Positions 44,950-53,413 of a DNA stretch of 64,000 nucleotides are shown here, piece after piece. Below the pieces are notes generated by a model, which saw only the letters and a program-made list of their open reading frames with translations, ran no database searches and was not told the origin of the DNA. The stretch is taken from positions 2,480,001 to 2,544,000 of the forward strand of contig NZ_CP068083.1 of assembly GCF_016725325.1 (NCBI RefSeq), given 5' to 3'. Both the position numbers and the translations under genes were made by a program. This stretch comes from Sphingobacterium spiritivorum (GTDB taxonomy: Bacteria > Bacteroidota > Bacteroidia > Sphingobacteriales > Sphingobacteriaceae). Each line of letters starts with the position of its first letter. Position 1 is the first letter of the stretch.

Positions 44950-46257
44950 TTATACAGTACCTGTTGTAGTTTTCGATTTGAATCTGTCAATAAGCCAAAA
45001 CAACAGAAAGAAAATAAGGGAAGGCAGTACCCACCAAAGTTCATACTCTGCTAAGGGAATAGCCTGTACAAGTCGTTCTGCTCCGGCCAGGTGTATTCCG
45101 AATCCGGCTAACAGATATACAGTAGACACCAGTGTTGTTCCGGCTACCGCCCCGATATAGGGTAGTTTTGAAGAAATCTTTTTGCCGAAGATAATGACAT
45201 ATAATACCAGGGTAATCACAATAGGATAGATAAAGGCAAGAAACGGATAAGCCACCTCAATAATATATTCTACTCCTGTGATGGAAAGGATACCGGAGAG
45301 GAGACAACATATCGTGACGATAACCTCATAACTGATCTTATTCTTAAATAAAGTACTGAAAAATGTTCCTACTGCACAAGTCAGTGCGATTGCTGTTGTC
45401 AGACAGGCTAAGGCAATACTGAGAGAGATTGCGATAGTTCCATATCCGCCCAGAATCGTGTTGGAGATAAAAAGTAGAAGTTCGGCCCGTTTGATATCAT
45501 TTCCGGTATTATAGCCAGAGGTAGCGCCCAATATGACCAGTCCGCCATAGATCAATAATAAAAATACAGCAGCCATAAGACCTGCACTGATGACGATTTG
45601 ATTTTTCTCTTTTAATGAGGTATAACCTTTCATTCGGGCTGCTGTAATGATGATTCCGGCAAAGATGACAGAAGCCAATACATCCAGAGTCTGATATCCT
45701 TCTGTAAAGCCGGATGTAAATGCTGTCACCGGAGTGGCTGTACCAGCGGTTGGATCAGAAATAGGATGCAATATGCCGATAGTAATCAGCGTAAGTAACA
45801 AGATGAGGAGGACAGGCGTGAGAAAATTACCGATCACATCTACCACTTTCGAAGGACGTATGGAAAGCACAAACGTAACCACAAAAAACAGTACCGATCC
45901 CCAGATTGGAGATAAGGAAGGAAAAGTCGGTAATAGCCCAACCTCATAGGTTGTCGCTGCTGTACGTGGAATAGCAATCAATGGGCCTATCCCCAGCATA
46001 ATCACAGCACCGAGAACTAATGCGACGGTTTTATGAACCCTGCCTGCAAGATCTTCAAATGTTTCTCCCGAATTGACAACAGAAAGCACTCCCAAAAAGG
46101 GTAGCAAAATACCGGTCAGACCAAATCCTAAAATAGCAAGTCCCCAGTACTGCCCGGCACCAAGACCAATAAGAGGTGGAAGAAGTAAATTGCCAGCTCC
46201 GAAGAACATGGCAAATAAGGCAAAGCCCAGAGTTGTGATGTCACTTATTTTTCTCAA
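44950..46257 (-). CDS. brnQ: Branched-chain amino acid carrier protein (LIVCS family)
   Basis: 435 aa with 12 transmembrane helices. The N-terminal LGFALFAMFFGAGNLLLPPLIG and the GIGPLIAIPRTAATTYEVG segment are the signature of BrnQ, which imports Leu, Ile and Val with Na+ or H+. The start is a TTG at 46257; no ATG lies nearby in frame, and the N-terminus then fits the family well. Confidence 0.95.
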   Translation of the reverse strand: MRKISDITTLGFALFAMFFGAGNLLLPPLIGLGAGQYWGLAILGFGLTGILLPFLGVLSVVNSGETFEDLAGRVHKTVALVLGAVIMLGIGPLIAIPRTAATTYEVGLLPTFPSLSPIWGSVLFFVVTFVLSIRPSKVVDVIGNFLTPVLLILLLTLITIGILHPISDPTAGTATPVTAFTSGFTEGYQTLDVLASVIFAGIIITAARMKGYTSLKEKNQIVISAGLMAAVFLLLIYGGLVILGATSGYNTGNDIKRAELLLFISNTILGGYGTIAISLSIALACLTTAIALTCAVGTFFSTLFKNKISYEVIVTICCLLSGILSITGVEYIIEVAYPFLAFIYPIVITLVLYVIIFGKKISSKLPYIGAVAGTTLVSTVYLLAGFGIHLAGAERLVQAIPLAEYELWWVLPSLIFFLLFWLIDRFKSKTTTGTV

Positions 46258-46313
46258 AATGAGGATAGTTTACGGTATTTACTAAAAGACTGAACCGCAA
46301 ATATATAAACTTC

Positions 46314-47156
46314 CTATTGAAATAAAAGATCTGCAATCTGGCGGGCTTCTTTTACATCATGTACCCGAAGAAGTTGGACACCTTTGCTTAATAGTACTGT
46401 ATTTAATGCTGTTGTCCCATTTAAAGCATGCTCCGGTGTAATATTGAGCTTCTTGTAAATCATGGATTTACGGGAAAGACCCCCCAGAATAGGAAGACCA
46501 AAGTAATGTAATTCATCAATCCGATGAAGTAATTCGTAATTCTGTTGTATGCTTTTGGCGAAACCGAAGCCAGGATCGAGGATAATATCCTTTACTCCTA
46601 AACTGCGTAGTGCAGAAATCCGGCTTCCTAAAAAAGTCGCTATATCCGTGACAATATCATCATATATAGTCATTTGCTGCATATTTTCCGGCATGCCACG
46701 CATATGCATAAGGATATAAGGTACTTGTAATTTAGCTACTGTTTGAAACATTTGTTCATCCAGTGTTCCGCCGGATACATCATTGATAATATGTGCACCG
46801 GCTTTAATGCTTTGCTCCGCAACTTCAGCACGAAAGGTGTCTATTGAGAGTATTGCATGAGGAAAGATACGGCTGATCTTGTCAATCACCGGAATAGCAC
46901 GGTCCAGTTCTTCCTGTACAGAGATAAGAGGTGCTCCGGGACGCGAAGAATATGCTCCGATATCTAATATGTCTGCACCTTCCTTCAGCAGTTGCTCTGC
47001 CTTTTTTAATGCAGCGTCGAGATGCTGATGTTGTCCGCCATCAAAGAAAGAATCCGGTGTTACATTGAGGATTCCCATTATTCTCGGATAGTCAAAAGTG
47101 ATCAGCCTGCCTTTTGCATTAACAGACTGAGCAGGGGTGCTGTGCATCATATTCAT
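46314..47156 (-). CDS. folP: Dihydropteroate synthase
   Basis: 280 aa from the ATG at 47156; a TTG at 47174 would give a longer form. It joins p-aminobenzoate to the pterin diphosphate in folate synthesis. GILNVTPDSFFDGGQH, GADILDIGAYSSRPGA, INDVSGG and ILDPGFGFAKS are the family motifs; SRPGA replaces the more usual TRPGA. The gene stands alone between brnQ and a lipoprotein gene. Confidence 0.97.
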   Translation of the reverse strand: MNMMHSTPAQSVNAKGRLITFDYPRIMGILNVTPDSFFDGGQHQHLDAALKKAEQLLKEGADILDIGAYSSRPGAPLISVQEELDRAIPVIDKISRIFPHAILSIDTFRAEVAEQSIKAGAHIINDVSGGTLDEQMFQTVAKLQVPYILMHMRGMPENMQQMTIYDDIVTDIATFLGSRISALRSLGVKDIILDPGFGFAKSIQQNYELLHRIDELHYFGLPILGGLSRKSMIYKKLNITPEHALNGTTALNTVLLSKGVQLLRVHDVKEARQIADLLFQ

Positions 47157-47260
47157 AGTAGGCAAATTTACCAATGATTCTTAAATGCTGTTTAGGCTAC
47201 GGAACAATAATTTATATACGAATGATTTCTGTATATTTTGTAATACTGACTTATGATACG

Positions 47261-48070
47261 TTATATCTTCCGGATATGGATACGGTAAAATTTAGATACA
47301 GGTTCTGTATTAGGGAAGTACACATGTTTGAAATATAAGGTGTGATCATCATACCAGAAAACATCGGCCATAAAGCAAAAATACAGGCTTTCTTTTTCGA
47401 GAAATGAAAAGGCATCCCTCAGATTAAATATAGTTTTGAAATTCTTACCTGTTTTCTTCTGAATAAAATATTCATCGCATTCCTGTCCGGGGAAATAACC
47501 ATTTAACCGGCTGTTCTTAGAAGGATTGTATCGGATATATCCCGGATTCCCCACTTCTCCGCCTTGTTCACCTGTTGTCAGATTAAAACTGTAATCCGAA
47601 GAATGGCCACCCTCACAGAATAAAATATCTTCTGATGGATAGTATGCTATGAAAGCTACATCCGTCACTCTGTTTATCCGATCTACCGAATCATAGGTCT
47701 TATAATAATGAAGTTTCCCGTTTTTGAATCGGATACTGCTCACAAATTCTCCGTCTATAGTAGAGTCCAGATCTGCATTTTCATTATAACCTGAAAACAC
47801 TACCCGACCTTTCAGCATCTTCTTTACTTTTCCGAAGTCCTTTATATAGAATAGACTGTCATGTTGTTTTGGACCGGAAGTTTTTAAGTAGGTAAAGGCT
47901 GCAGAGTCTATTTCCGAAATCTGCAAACTGTCTGAATTGAATTTGACCGTGCCGGTAGTATCGACAACAGAAGGTAATGTCTCAGCGTAAGCAGGTTCTT
48001 GTTTTTTCTGTTGGTTTGCACATCCGGATATGGAGAGCATTGCGAGGAGAAGTAGTGCCGTTATTTTCAT
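47261..48070 (-). CDS. Putative lipoprotein of unknown function
   Basis: 269 aa from the ATG at 48070. A longer frame to 48103 runs through the terminator of the upstream gene and is rejected. The signal peptide ends in the lipobox LSISGC. The mature part is soluble, rich in aromatic residues and beta-prone, with segments such as AFIAYYPSEDILFCEGG and FKHVYFPNTEPV. I recognise no family. Confidence 0.75.
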   Translation of the reverse strand: MKITALLLLAMLSISGCANQQKKQEPAYAETLPSVVDTTGTVKFNSDSLQISEIDSAAFTYLKTSGPKQHDSLFYIKDFGKVKKMLKGRVVFSGYNENADLDSTIDGEFVSSIRFKNGKLHYYKTYDSVDRINRVTDVAFIAYYPSEDILFCEGGHSSDYSFNLTTGEQGGEVGNPGYIRYNPSKNSRLNGYFPGQECDEYFIQKKTGKNFKTIFNLRDAFSFLEKESLYFCFMADVFWYDDHTLYFKHVYFPNTEPVSKFYRIHIRKI

Positions 48071-48086
48071 AAAGGAGAGAAATAAA

Positions 48087-48121
48087 AAAAGCTGATGCAA
48101 CACGATTCTGAATCAGCTTTT
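48087..48121 (-). terminator. Terminator after the DUF4920 gene
   Basis: A 10-bp stem (48087-48096 with 48112-48121) and a 15-nt loop, followed on the minus strand by a T run. Confidence 0.7.
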
Positions 48122-48126
48122 AGAGT

Positions 48127-48606
48127 TTATTTTACGATTACACCATCGGCAACAATCGTAATCGATTCTTTTGGTTTTGTGATTTTAGCAATTTCTTCTT
48201 TGCTTTTACCCATGTCTTCAGCATAATGCTTTAGCCAGGCAACAGAAGTTTTATTTAATTTAGCTTTACCTTCAACTACTACTGTTTTACCAACAATATC
48301 CTGAGGCATAAAATAGGTGTAATCAGTAAAACGAACCATTACCGGTTCATTACTTCCTTCCCGCTTCAGCGTCATAAAACAACCTTTCTTTTTGCAAACT
48401 TCTACAACAACTCCTTCAACTTTACCATTGTAAGTGCTGTCTTTTCCAAAAGATTTTTCCAGTTTACTCACGGAAATAGCCTGATGCTGATCAATCTTTT
48501 TGCCATATTGAACTCCTGATTTTGCTGATGGTATACTGGATTGTTGTGCAAATCCGTAGCTCAGCCCAATAAGGACTAACAGCAACGATAATGTGATTTT
48601 TTTCAT
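48127..48606 (-). CDS. DUF4920 exported protein
   Basis: 159 aa with a signal peptide ending at FAQQ. The region VEGVVVEVCKKKGCFMTLK and FTDYTYFMPQDIVGKTVVVEG matches the DUF4920 family of small OB-like periplasmic proteins in Bacteroidota. The CKKKGC pair might bind metal or form a disulfide. Function is not established. Confidence 0.82.
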   Translation of the reverse strand: MKKITLSLLLVLIGLSYGFAQQSSIPSAKSGVQYGKKIDQHQAISVSKLEKSFGKDSTYNGKVEGVVVEVCKKKGCFMTLKREGSNEPVMVRFTDYTYFMPQDIVGKTVVVEGKAKLNKTSVAWLKHYAEDMGKSKEEIAKITKPKESITIVADGVIVK

Positions 48607-48668
48607 ATAGATGATATTTACTGTTTAAAAATGAACTTAAACAAATAACCTGGTCTGCCATCTGCAGA

Positions 48669-49244
48669 CTATTTCCTGATAAATTCAAATTTACCGCTGG
48701 GGTCAAGCTTCATAATAGTCGAAGCTTTTCCATCACCCTGCTCTTTCTGCCCAAACTGAACGGTATAATCTACTCCGGCTTTTATTTTTTGGTCAATATC
48801 TCCGAATGTTTTTGCTGAAGGTTCTCCGCTGATATTGGCAGATGTCGAAATGATCGGTTTACGAAAGCGTTGTAATAGTTGAGTACAGAATGGATGATTG
48901 ACAATCCGGATACCGATAGAACCATCTTCCGCAATGGCATTAGCAGCCAGATTTTTTGCATTGGAATATACAATGGTCAGCGGATGTTCTGTATATTCTA
49001 TCAGTTGATACGCTACTTCCGGAATATCATTGACATATCCTGCAAGCTGATTCTCGTTGTGCAGCAGCACAATCATGCTTTTTTCTTTTGAACGCCCTTT
49101 TAGCTGAATGATGCGGTCTACTGCTTCCGGATTGGTCGCATCGCATCCGATACCCCAGATGGTATCGGTAGGGTATAGAATAAGCCCTCCATTTTTCAAT
49201 GTTTCGAGGGCTTTATTGATATCTTCTCTGTCTATTACAGTCAT
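48669..49244 (-). CDS. L-threonylcarbamoyladenylate synthase (Sua5/YciO/YrdC family)
   Basis: 191 aa. The family makes the threonylcarbamoyl-AMP used for t6A37 in ANN-decoding tRNAs. ILYPTDTIWGIGCDATN, KGRSKEKSMIVLL and ISTSANISGEPSAKTF are diagnostic. There is no Sua5 C-terminal domain, so it is TsaC-sized. A YciO-type role remains possible if another copy exists elsewhere. Confidence 0.92.
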   Translation of the reverse strand: MTVIDREDINKALETLKNGGLILYPTDTIWGIGCDATNPEAVDRIIQLKGRSKEKSMIVLLHNENQLAGYVNDIPEVAYQLIEYTEHPLTIVYSNAKNLAANAIAEDGSIGIRIVNHPFCTQLLQRFRKPIISTSANISGEPSAKTFGDIDQKIKAGVDYTVQFGQKEQGDGKASTIMKLDPSGKFEFIRK

Positions 49245-49274
49245 TTTAATAAAAATATACTTCGGTTGAGCTGT

Positions 49275-50096
49275 TTATACAGCTACATTATGATCGCGTA
49301 AAGCGTCATTCAGTGAAGTTTTCTTATCCGTAGATTCCTTACGCTTTCCGATAATCAACGCACATGGCACCTGATATTCTCCTGCAGGGAATTTTTTAGT
49401 ATAAGATCCAGGGATCACTACCGAACGGGCAGGGACATGACCTTTATATTCGATAGGCTCAGGACCGGTTACATCAATAATTTTAGTTGAAGCTGTTAAT
49501 ACTACATTCGCACCTAAAACTGCTTCAGATTCTACACGTACACCTTCTACTACGATCACTCTTGATCCGACAAATACGTTGTCCTCAATAATTACCGGAG
49601 AAGCCTGTACAGGTTCCAGTACACCACCGATACCTACACCACCACTCAGGTGCACATTTTTACCAATCTGTGCACATGAACCTACTGTAGCCCACGTGTC
49701 GACCATTGTTCCTTCGCCTACATAAGCACCTATATTGACATAAGATGGCATTAGAATCACACCTTTCGCAAGGTATGCGCCTAAGCGGGCAGAAGCACCG
49801 GGAACTACACGTACACCTAAGTGTTTGTAGTTGGTCTTCAGCTTCATCTTATCATAATAAACAAAAGGTCCGGCCTCTGTTTCTACCATCTCCCGGATAG
49901 GGAAATAAAGGATCACCGCTTTTTTGATCCACTCATTGACATGCCATCTTGTGCCGATTGGTTCTGCTACACGAATTTCACCATTATCCAGTTTAAGAAT
50001 AATCGTGCGGATAGCTTCAGAATATTCTTTATATTCTAACAACTGCCTGTCTTCCCAAGCGTCCTCAATCAGTTTTTGCAAGTTTTCTAATTCCAT
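49275..50096 (-). CDS. dapD: 2,3,4,5-tetrahydropyridine-2,6-dicarboxylate N-succinyltransferase
   Basis: 273 aa from the ATG at 50096 (MELENLQKLIEDAW), the usual DapD length. A longer frame to 50207 adds 37 residues with no family match and is rejected. It uses succinyl-CoA in the lysine/meso-diaminopimelate pathway. Hexapeptide-repeat left-handed beta helix: LAKGVILMPSYVNIGAYVGE, TVGSCAQIGKNVHLSGG, VIIEDNVFVGSRVIV. RWHVNEWIKKAVILYF is typical of the N-terminal domain. Confidence 0.96.
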   Translation of the reverse strand: MELENLQKLIEDAWEDRQLLEYKEYSEAIRTIILKLDNGEIRVAEPIGTRWHVNEWIKKAVILYFPIREMVETEAGPFVYYDKMKLKTNYKHLGVRVVPGASARLGAYLAKGVILMPSYVNIGAYVGEGTMVDTWATVGSCAQIGKNVHLSGGVGIGGVLEPVQASPVIIEDNVFVGSRVIVVEGVRVESEAVLGANVVLTASTKIIDVTGPEPIEYKGHVPARSVVIPGSYTKKFPAGEYQVPCALIIGKRKESTDKKTSLNDALRDHNVAV

Positions 50097-50378
50097 GAAA
50101 TTAATTGTGATAATTTGACTAACAAAGATGGAAAATTTTGTTGATATTATTAGCAGATAATTAGATATAAGATCGTTATAGATGTAGCCGAATGGCAAAT
50201 AATTCAAGAGGAATTAATCTTGATTTTGGATATTTGTGTTACTGCAAGAGCTACTGCTGCAAAAATATAGTTTGTCTAGGAGGATAAGAGTAGAGTCGTG
50301 ATCATCTTTGGTACTGTAAATCATTGCTGCAGATAATTTTTTTGCATTTATACTTTTAAATTTTTACTTTGAGAAAAT
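50097..50378. other. Divergent intergenic region between dapD and the S4-domain gene
   Basis: 282 bp, AT-rich, no gene seen. CATCTTTG on the minus strand (50124-50131) may be a -7 element for dapD. TACTTTTA at 50351-50358 is a possible -7 for the S4 gene, but without a -33 partner. Confidence 0.35.
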
Positions 50379-50786
50379 ATGGCTGGAGAAAAGGATAAAC
50401 TCAGAATTGATAAATACTTGTGGTCAATCCGCATTTTTAAGACAAGGAGTCTGGCAACGGAGGCCTGTAAAGCAGGTCGCGTAAAGTTGAACGGACAAAA
50501 TATCAAACCTTCTTATGTGGTCAAAGTCGGGGAAACTTATGCTGTACAAAAAGGGCTCGAACGACGGGTGATCAAGGTTGTAGGTTTACTGGAAAGACGG
50601 GTTGATGCCAGGACCGCAGTACAGTTCTATGAAGATCATACACCGGAAGAAGAAACATATGCTTACAAATCTGTGTTTCATGCACCTGTATTGCAAAGGG
50701 ACAGAGGTGCAGGAAGACCTACCAAACGGGATCGGAGAGAAATCGAAGATCTTCAGAACGACTGGTGGGAATCGCTGGATGATTAA
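50379..50786 (+). CDS. S4-domain RNA-binding protein (Hsp15-like)
   Basis: 135 aa. The S4 domain is at about residues 9-70 (LRIDKYLWSIRIFKTRSLATEA, GRVKLNGQNIKPSYVVKVG), as in Hsp15/HslR, which binds stalled 50S subunits carrying nascent chains. The C-terminal tail is basic (RGAGRPTKRDRREIEDL). Assignment to Hsp15 is by domain layout and size. Confidence 0.88.
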   Translation: MAGEKDKLRIDKYLWSIRIFKTRSLATEACKAGRVKLNGQNIKPSYVVKVGETYAVQKGLERRVIKVVGLLERRVDARTAVQFYEDHTPEEETYAYKSVFHAPVLQRDRGAGRPTKRDRREIEDLQNDWWESLDD

Positions 50787-50810
50787 GCATGTACCGCTTA
50801 TGGCAGTTGT

Positions 50811-50854
50811 GTAACATAAGTCACCAAACGGCGAAATATAAAAGCTGATCTTTG
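50811..50854 (+). promoter_or_regulatory. Crp/Fnr-type palindrome and promoter of the sulfur operon
   Basis: GTAAC-ATAA-GTCAC at 50811-50824 (centre 50817.5) lies upstream of GATCTTTG (50847-50854), a one-base variant of TAnnTTTG. The centre-to-octamer distance (29.5 nt) equals that of the site before tauE. If transcription starts about 6 nt past the octamer, the site is near -42, the class II activator position. Confidence 0.65.
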
Positions 50855-50870
50855 TATAAAAATAAATAAT

Positions 50871-51422
50871 ATGGAATGGATATTTGAACCCTGGCCATGG
50901 TATATAGGAGGTCCTTTAGTTGCTCTTTGTATGATTGCACTTCTGCTTGCAGGCAAGAATTTTGGTGTTTCCTCCAATTTCAGAACCATATGCGCAGCAT
51001 GTGGAGCCGGCAAAACTTCTGATTTTTTTAAATTTGACTGGAAAGCACAGCGCTGGAACTTACTGATATTAATCGGAGCTGTTTTAGGAGGCTATATAGG
51101 AGCACATATCTTATCTGATGGTGGACAGATTCCGGCTATTCATCCGGATATCATTACTAAGCTTCATGAACTGGGGTTTCAGAGTGCAGGTAATGCTTAT
51201 GCTCCTGCAGAGCTATATGATACTTTGGATTTGAAAGCTTTGGCATTATTGCTGGCAGGTGGGGTTTTTGTCGGTTTTGGTTCGCGCTATGCAGGAGGCT
51301 GTACTTCGGGACATGCTATCTCAGGCTTGAGCGATTTACAATTACCTTCACTGATTGCTGTAGTTGGATTCTTTATCGGCGGGCTGCTGATGGTTCATGT
51401 TATTTTTCCGGTATTATTTTAA
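50871..51422 (+). CDS. YeeE/YedE-family sulfur transport protein, first half-size subunit
   Basis: 183 aa with about four or five transmembrane helices (DUF395/COG2391). [13 protein letters not shown] and the Cys-containing [21 protein letters not shown] loop are diagnostic; in YeeE this Cys takes part in thiosulfate passage. It also has a [13 protein letters not shown] segment. Full-length YeeE is about twice this size; the second half is encoded by the next gene 12 bp downstream. First gene of the sulfur operon. Confidence 0.9.
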   Translation: MEWIFEPWPWYIGGPLVALCMIALLLAGKNFGVSSNFRTICAACGAGKTSDFFKFDWKAQRWNLLILIGAVLGGYIGAHILSDGGQIPAIHPDIITKLHELGFQSAGNAYAPAELYDTLDLKALALLLAGGVFVGFGSRYAGGCTSGHAISGLSDLQLPSLIAVVGFFIGGLLMVHVIFPVLF

Positions 51423-51434
51423 AAAGCAGACAAC

Positions 51435-51848
51435 ATGAGAAAATTAGTATTCATCCTTATCGGATTGATTTTAGGATTGACCATGTATAAAGCTGAAGCG
51501 GCTTCATGGTTCAGAATATATGAAATGTTTAATTTTCAGTCTTTTCATATGTATGGCTTTATAGGTTCTGCACTGATTATAGGAATAGGAGCCATTCAAT
51601 GGATCAAACGGCGTAAAATCAAAGACATGGACGGGCATCAGATACAGATTACTCCCAAAGAAAAGACCTTCAGCCGTTACCTTTTCGGAGGGATTATTTT
51701 CGGACTGGGCTGGGCATTGGCGGGAGCTTGTCCATTACCGATGTTTGTATTGGTCGGAGCAGGAGTTTTTCCCATTCTGATTGTTATCCTTGGTGCTGTT
51801 GCAGGAACATGGCTGTATGGCCTGATCCGGCATAAACTTCCTCATTAA
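51435..51848 (+). CDS. YeeE/YedE-family sulfur transport protein, second half-size subunit
   Basis: 137 aa with four transmembrane helices. FGGIIFGLGWALAGACPLPMF holds the second conserved Cys (GACP) of the DUF395 family. Together with the protein encoded directly upstream it would form one complete carrier for thiosulfate or another small sulfur compound. The Crp/Fnr gene follows 14 bp downstream. Confidence 0.9.
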   Translation: MRKLVFILIGLILGLTMYKAEAASWFRIYEMFNFQSFHMYGFIGSALIIGIGAIQWIKRRKIKDMDGHQIQITPKEKTFSRYLFGGIIFGLGWALAGACPLPMFVLVGAGVFPILIVILGAVAGTWLYGLIRHKLPH

Positions 51849-51862
51849 TAACGTGCTTATTT

Positions 51863-52492
51863 ATGTATACTGCAGCATTACAAGTCGCTTACGGAACTGT
51901 TTTTGAACCTCGTCTGATAACAGAAATTGAGGAAACAGCCCGTTTTCTTTCCTTTAAAAAAGCAGATGTGCTCCTGGATGCCGGACAATACATCAAGGTG
52001 ATGCCACTTCTGGTAGAAGGTGCTATACGGATTATGCGTGAAGATCCGTGGGAAGGAGAACTGTTACTTTATTTTCTTGAAAAGGGAGATACCTGTGCTA
52101 TGACTTTGGCTTGCTGTCTGGGAGATAAAAAAAGTGAAATCAAAGCTGTGGCAGAAACGGATGCATTAGTAGCGATGATACCCGTCAGTAAGATGGAAGA
52201 GTGGCTGGCGAAATATAGCAGCTGGCGCAATTTTGTGTTTTCCAGTTACAACAGGCGTATGGAAGAAATGTTAGGAGCAATAGATCAGCTGGCTTTTCAT
52301 AAGATGGATGTGCGGATTCTGCATTATCTGGAAGAGATTGCGAAAATCAACAGTACACGTTCCATTCATAAATCGCATCAGGAAATAGCAGATGCTCTGA
52401 ATACCTCACGTGTTGTTGTCTCCCGCATCCTGAAGGTGTATGAAAATGAAGGAAAGGTCCGGCTCAACCGAAGTACAATAGATTTATTGTAG
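51863..52492 (+). CDS. Crp/Fnr-family transcriptional regulator
   Basis: 209 aa. A cyclic-nucleotide-binding-like beta barrel (about 15-125) is followed by a long helix and a C-terminal helix-turn-helix (SHQEIADALNTSRVVVSRILKVYENEG). The barrel has a Cys-rich patch (DTCAMTLACCLGDKKSEIKA), which might sense persulfide or redox state; there is no Fnr N-terminal iron-sulfur cluster motif. It is encoded inside the sulfur operon, with matching palindromes before the operon and before the next gene, so it probably controls both. Confidence 0.93.
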   Translation: MYTAALQVAYGTVFEPRLITEIEETARFLSFKKADVLLDAGQYIKVMPLLVEGAIRIMREDPWEGELLLYFLEKGDTCAMTLACCLGDKKSEIKAVAETDALVAMIPVSKMEEWLAKYSSWRNFVFSSYNRRMEEMLGAIDQLAFHKMDVRILHYLEEIAKINSTRSIHKSHQEIADALNTSRVVVSRILKVYENEGKVRLNRSTIDLL

Positions 52493-52523
52493 TGGGTAAT
52501 CACAGAGCAAAACTTGCGTTGCT

Positions 52524-52567
52524 GTAACAAAAGTTACCGTTTGAACGAATATCAAAAGATACTTTTA
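52524..52567 (+). promoter_or_regulatory. Crp/Fnr-type palindrome and internal promoter before tauE
   Basis: GTAAC-AAAA-GTTAC (52524-52537) is a perfect palindrome. TACTTTTA (52560-52567) lies 29.5 nt from its centre, the same distance as in the promoter at 50811-50854. It explains the 101-bp gap in an otherwise tight operon. Confidence 0.7.
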
Positions 52568-52593
52568 CAGTATTATAATATGAATACATAAAT

Positions 52594-53391
52594 ATGGAGT
52601 TGCTTGCTTACTTACTGGCTGTGTTGATCGGAATATCTTTAGGCCTGATCGGGAGTGGAGGCTCTATCCTTACGGTTCCTATCCTGGTCTACATTCTGGA
52701 TATCAATCCTATCCTGGCCACTGCATATTCGTTATTTATAGTGGGGATGACATCGCTTGCCGGTGGTATTTCACAGACCATCAGCAAACAGGTGGATTAT
52801 AGGATGGTGTTGCTGTTTGGAATTCCTTCCATCATTATGGTCTTGTTTACAAGAGGGTATATCATGCCGCATATTCCGGAGGAAATAGGTGCAGTCGGAG
52901 ATTTTGTATTGACAAAAGGCATGTTTGTAATGGTACTTTTTGCGGTTATTATGCTGTTTGCTTCTGTATCTATGATCCGTTCCAAAGAAAAAGTACTAGT
53001 AGTCGAAAAGCATCGTTACGATAACAAAAGCATTATACTGAAAGGTGTTTTTCTGGGGATAATTACTGGAATGGTAGGAGCCGGCGGTGGATTTTTGATT
53101 ATACCTACCCTTGTTATTTTTGCCGGTATGCCGATGAAAAGGGCGATAGGGACTTCTCTGATGATTATTGCATTCAATTCCCTGATTGGCTTTGTTGGTT
53201 TTGTAGAGATTGATGGCCACGAGGTAGATTGGCGATTATTATTCTTGTTTTCCATAGCGGCCATTATGGGAATTCTGATCGGCACTTTATTATCCAGAAA
53301 AATCTCCGGTTCGAACCTGAAGACCTCCTTTGGTTGGTTTGTATTGATTATGGGCATTATGATTCTGGTAAGAGAGATATTAGATATTTAG
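52594..53391 (+). CDS. TauE/SafE-family sulfite or organosulfur exporter
   Basis: 265 aa with eight transmembrane helices in two repeats. The repeat signatures are LGLIGSGGSILTVPILVYILD and GMVGAGGGFLIIPTLVIFAG. The family exports sulfite, sulfoacetate and related anions. Its place between a Crp/Fnr gene and a persulfide-dioxygenase-like gene fits the removal of sulfite made from persulfide. It probably has its own Crp-dependent promoter. Confidence 0.93.
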   Translation: MELLAYLLAVLIGISLGLIGSGGSILTVPILVYILDINPILATAYSLFIVGMTSLAGGISQTISKQVDYRMVLLFGIPSIIMVLFTRGYIMPHIPEEIGAVGDFVLTKGMFVMVLFAVIMLFASVSMIRSKEKVLVVEKHRYDNKSIILKGVFLGIITGMVGAGGGFLIIPTLVIFAGMPMKRAIGTSLMIIAFNSLIGFVGFVEIDGHEVDWRLLFLFSIAAIMGILIGTLLSRKISGSNLKTSFGWFVLIMGIMILVREILDI

Positions 53392-53413
53392 TTATTAAAG
53401 AAAATATGGAGTT

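Noticed and set aside
48071..48103. Longer start of the lipoprotein gene
   Set aside because: The extension runs through the terminator of the preceding gene and would place extra residues before a normal lipoprotein signal.
50097..50207. 37-residue N-terminal extension of DapD
   Set aside because: DapD proteins normally begin at the MELENLQ position; the extra part is hydrophobic low-complexity sequence with no homology that I recognise.
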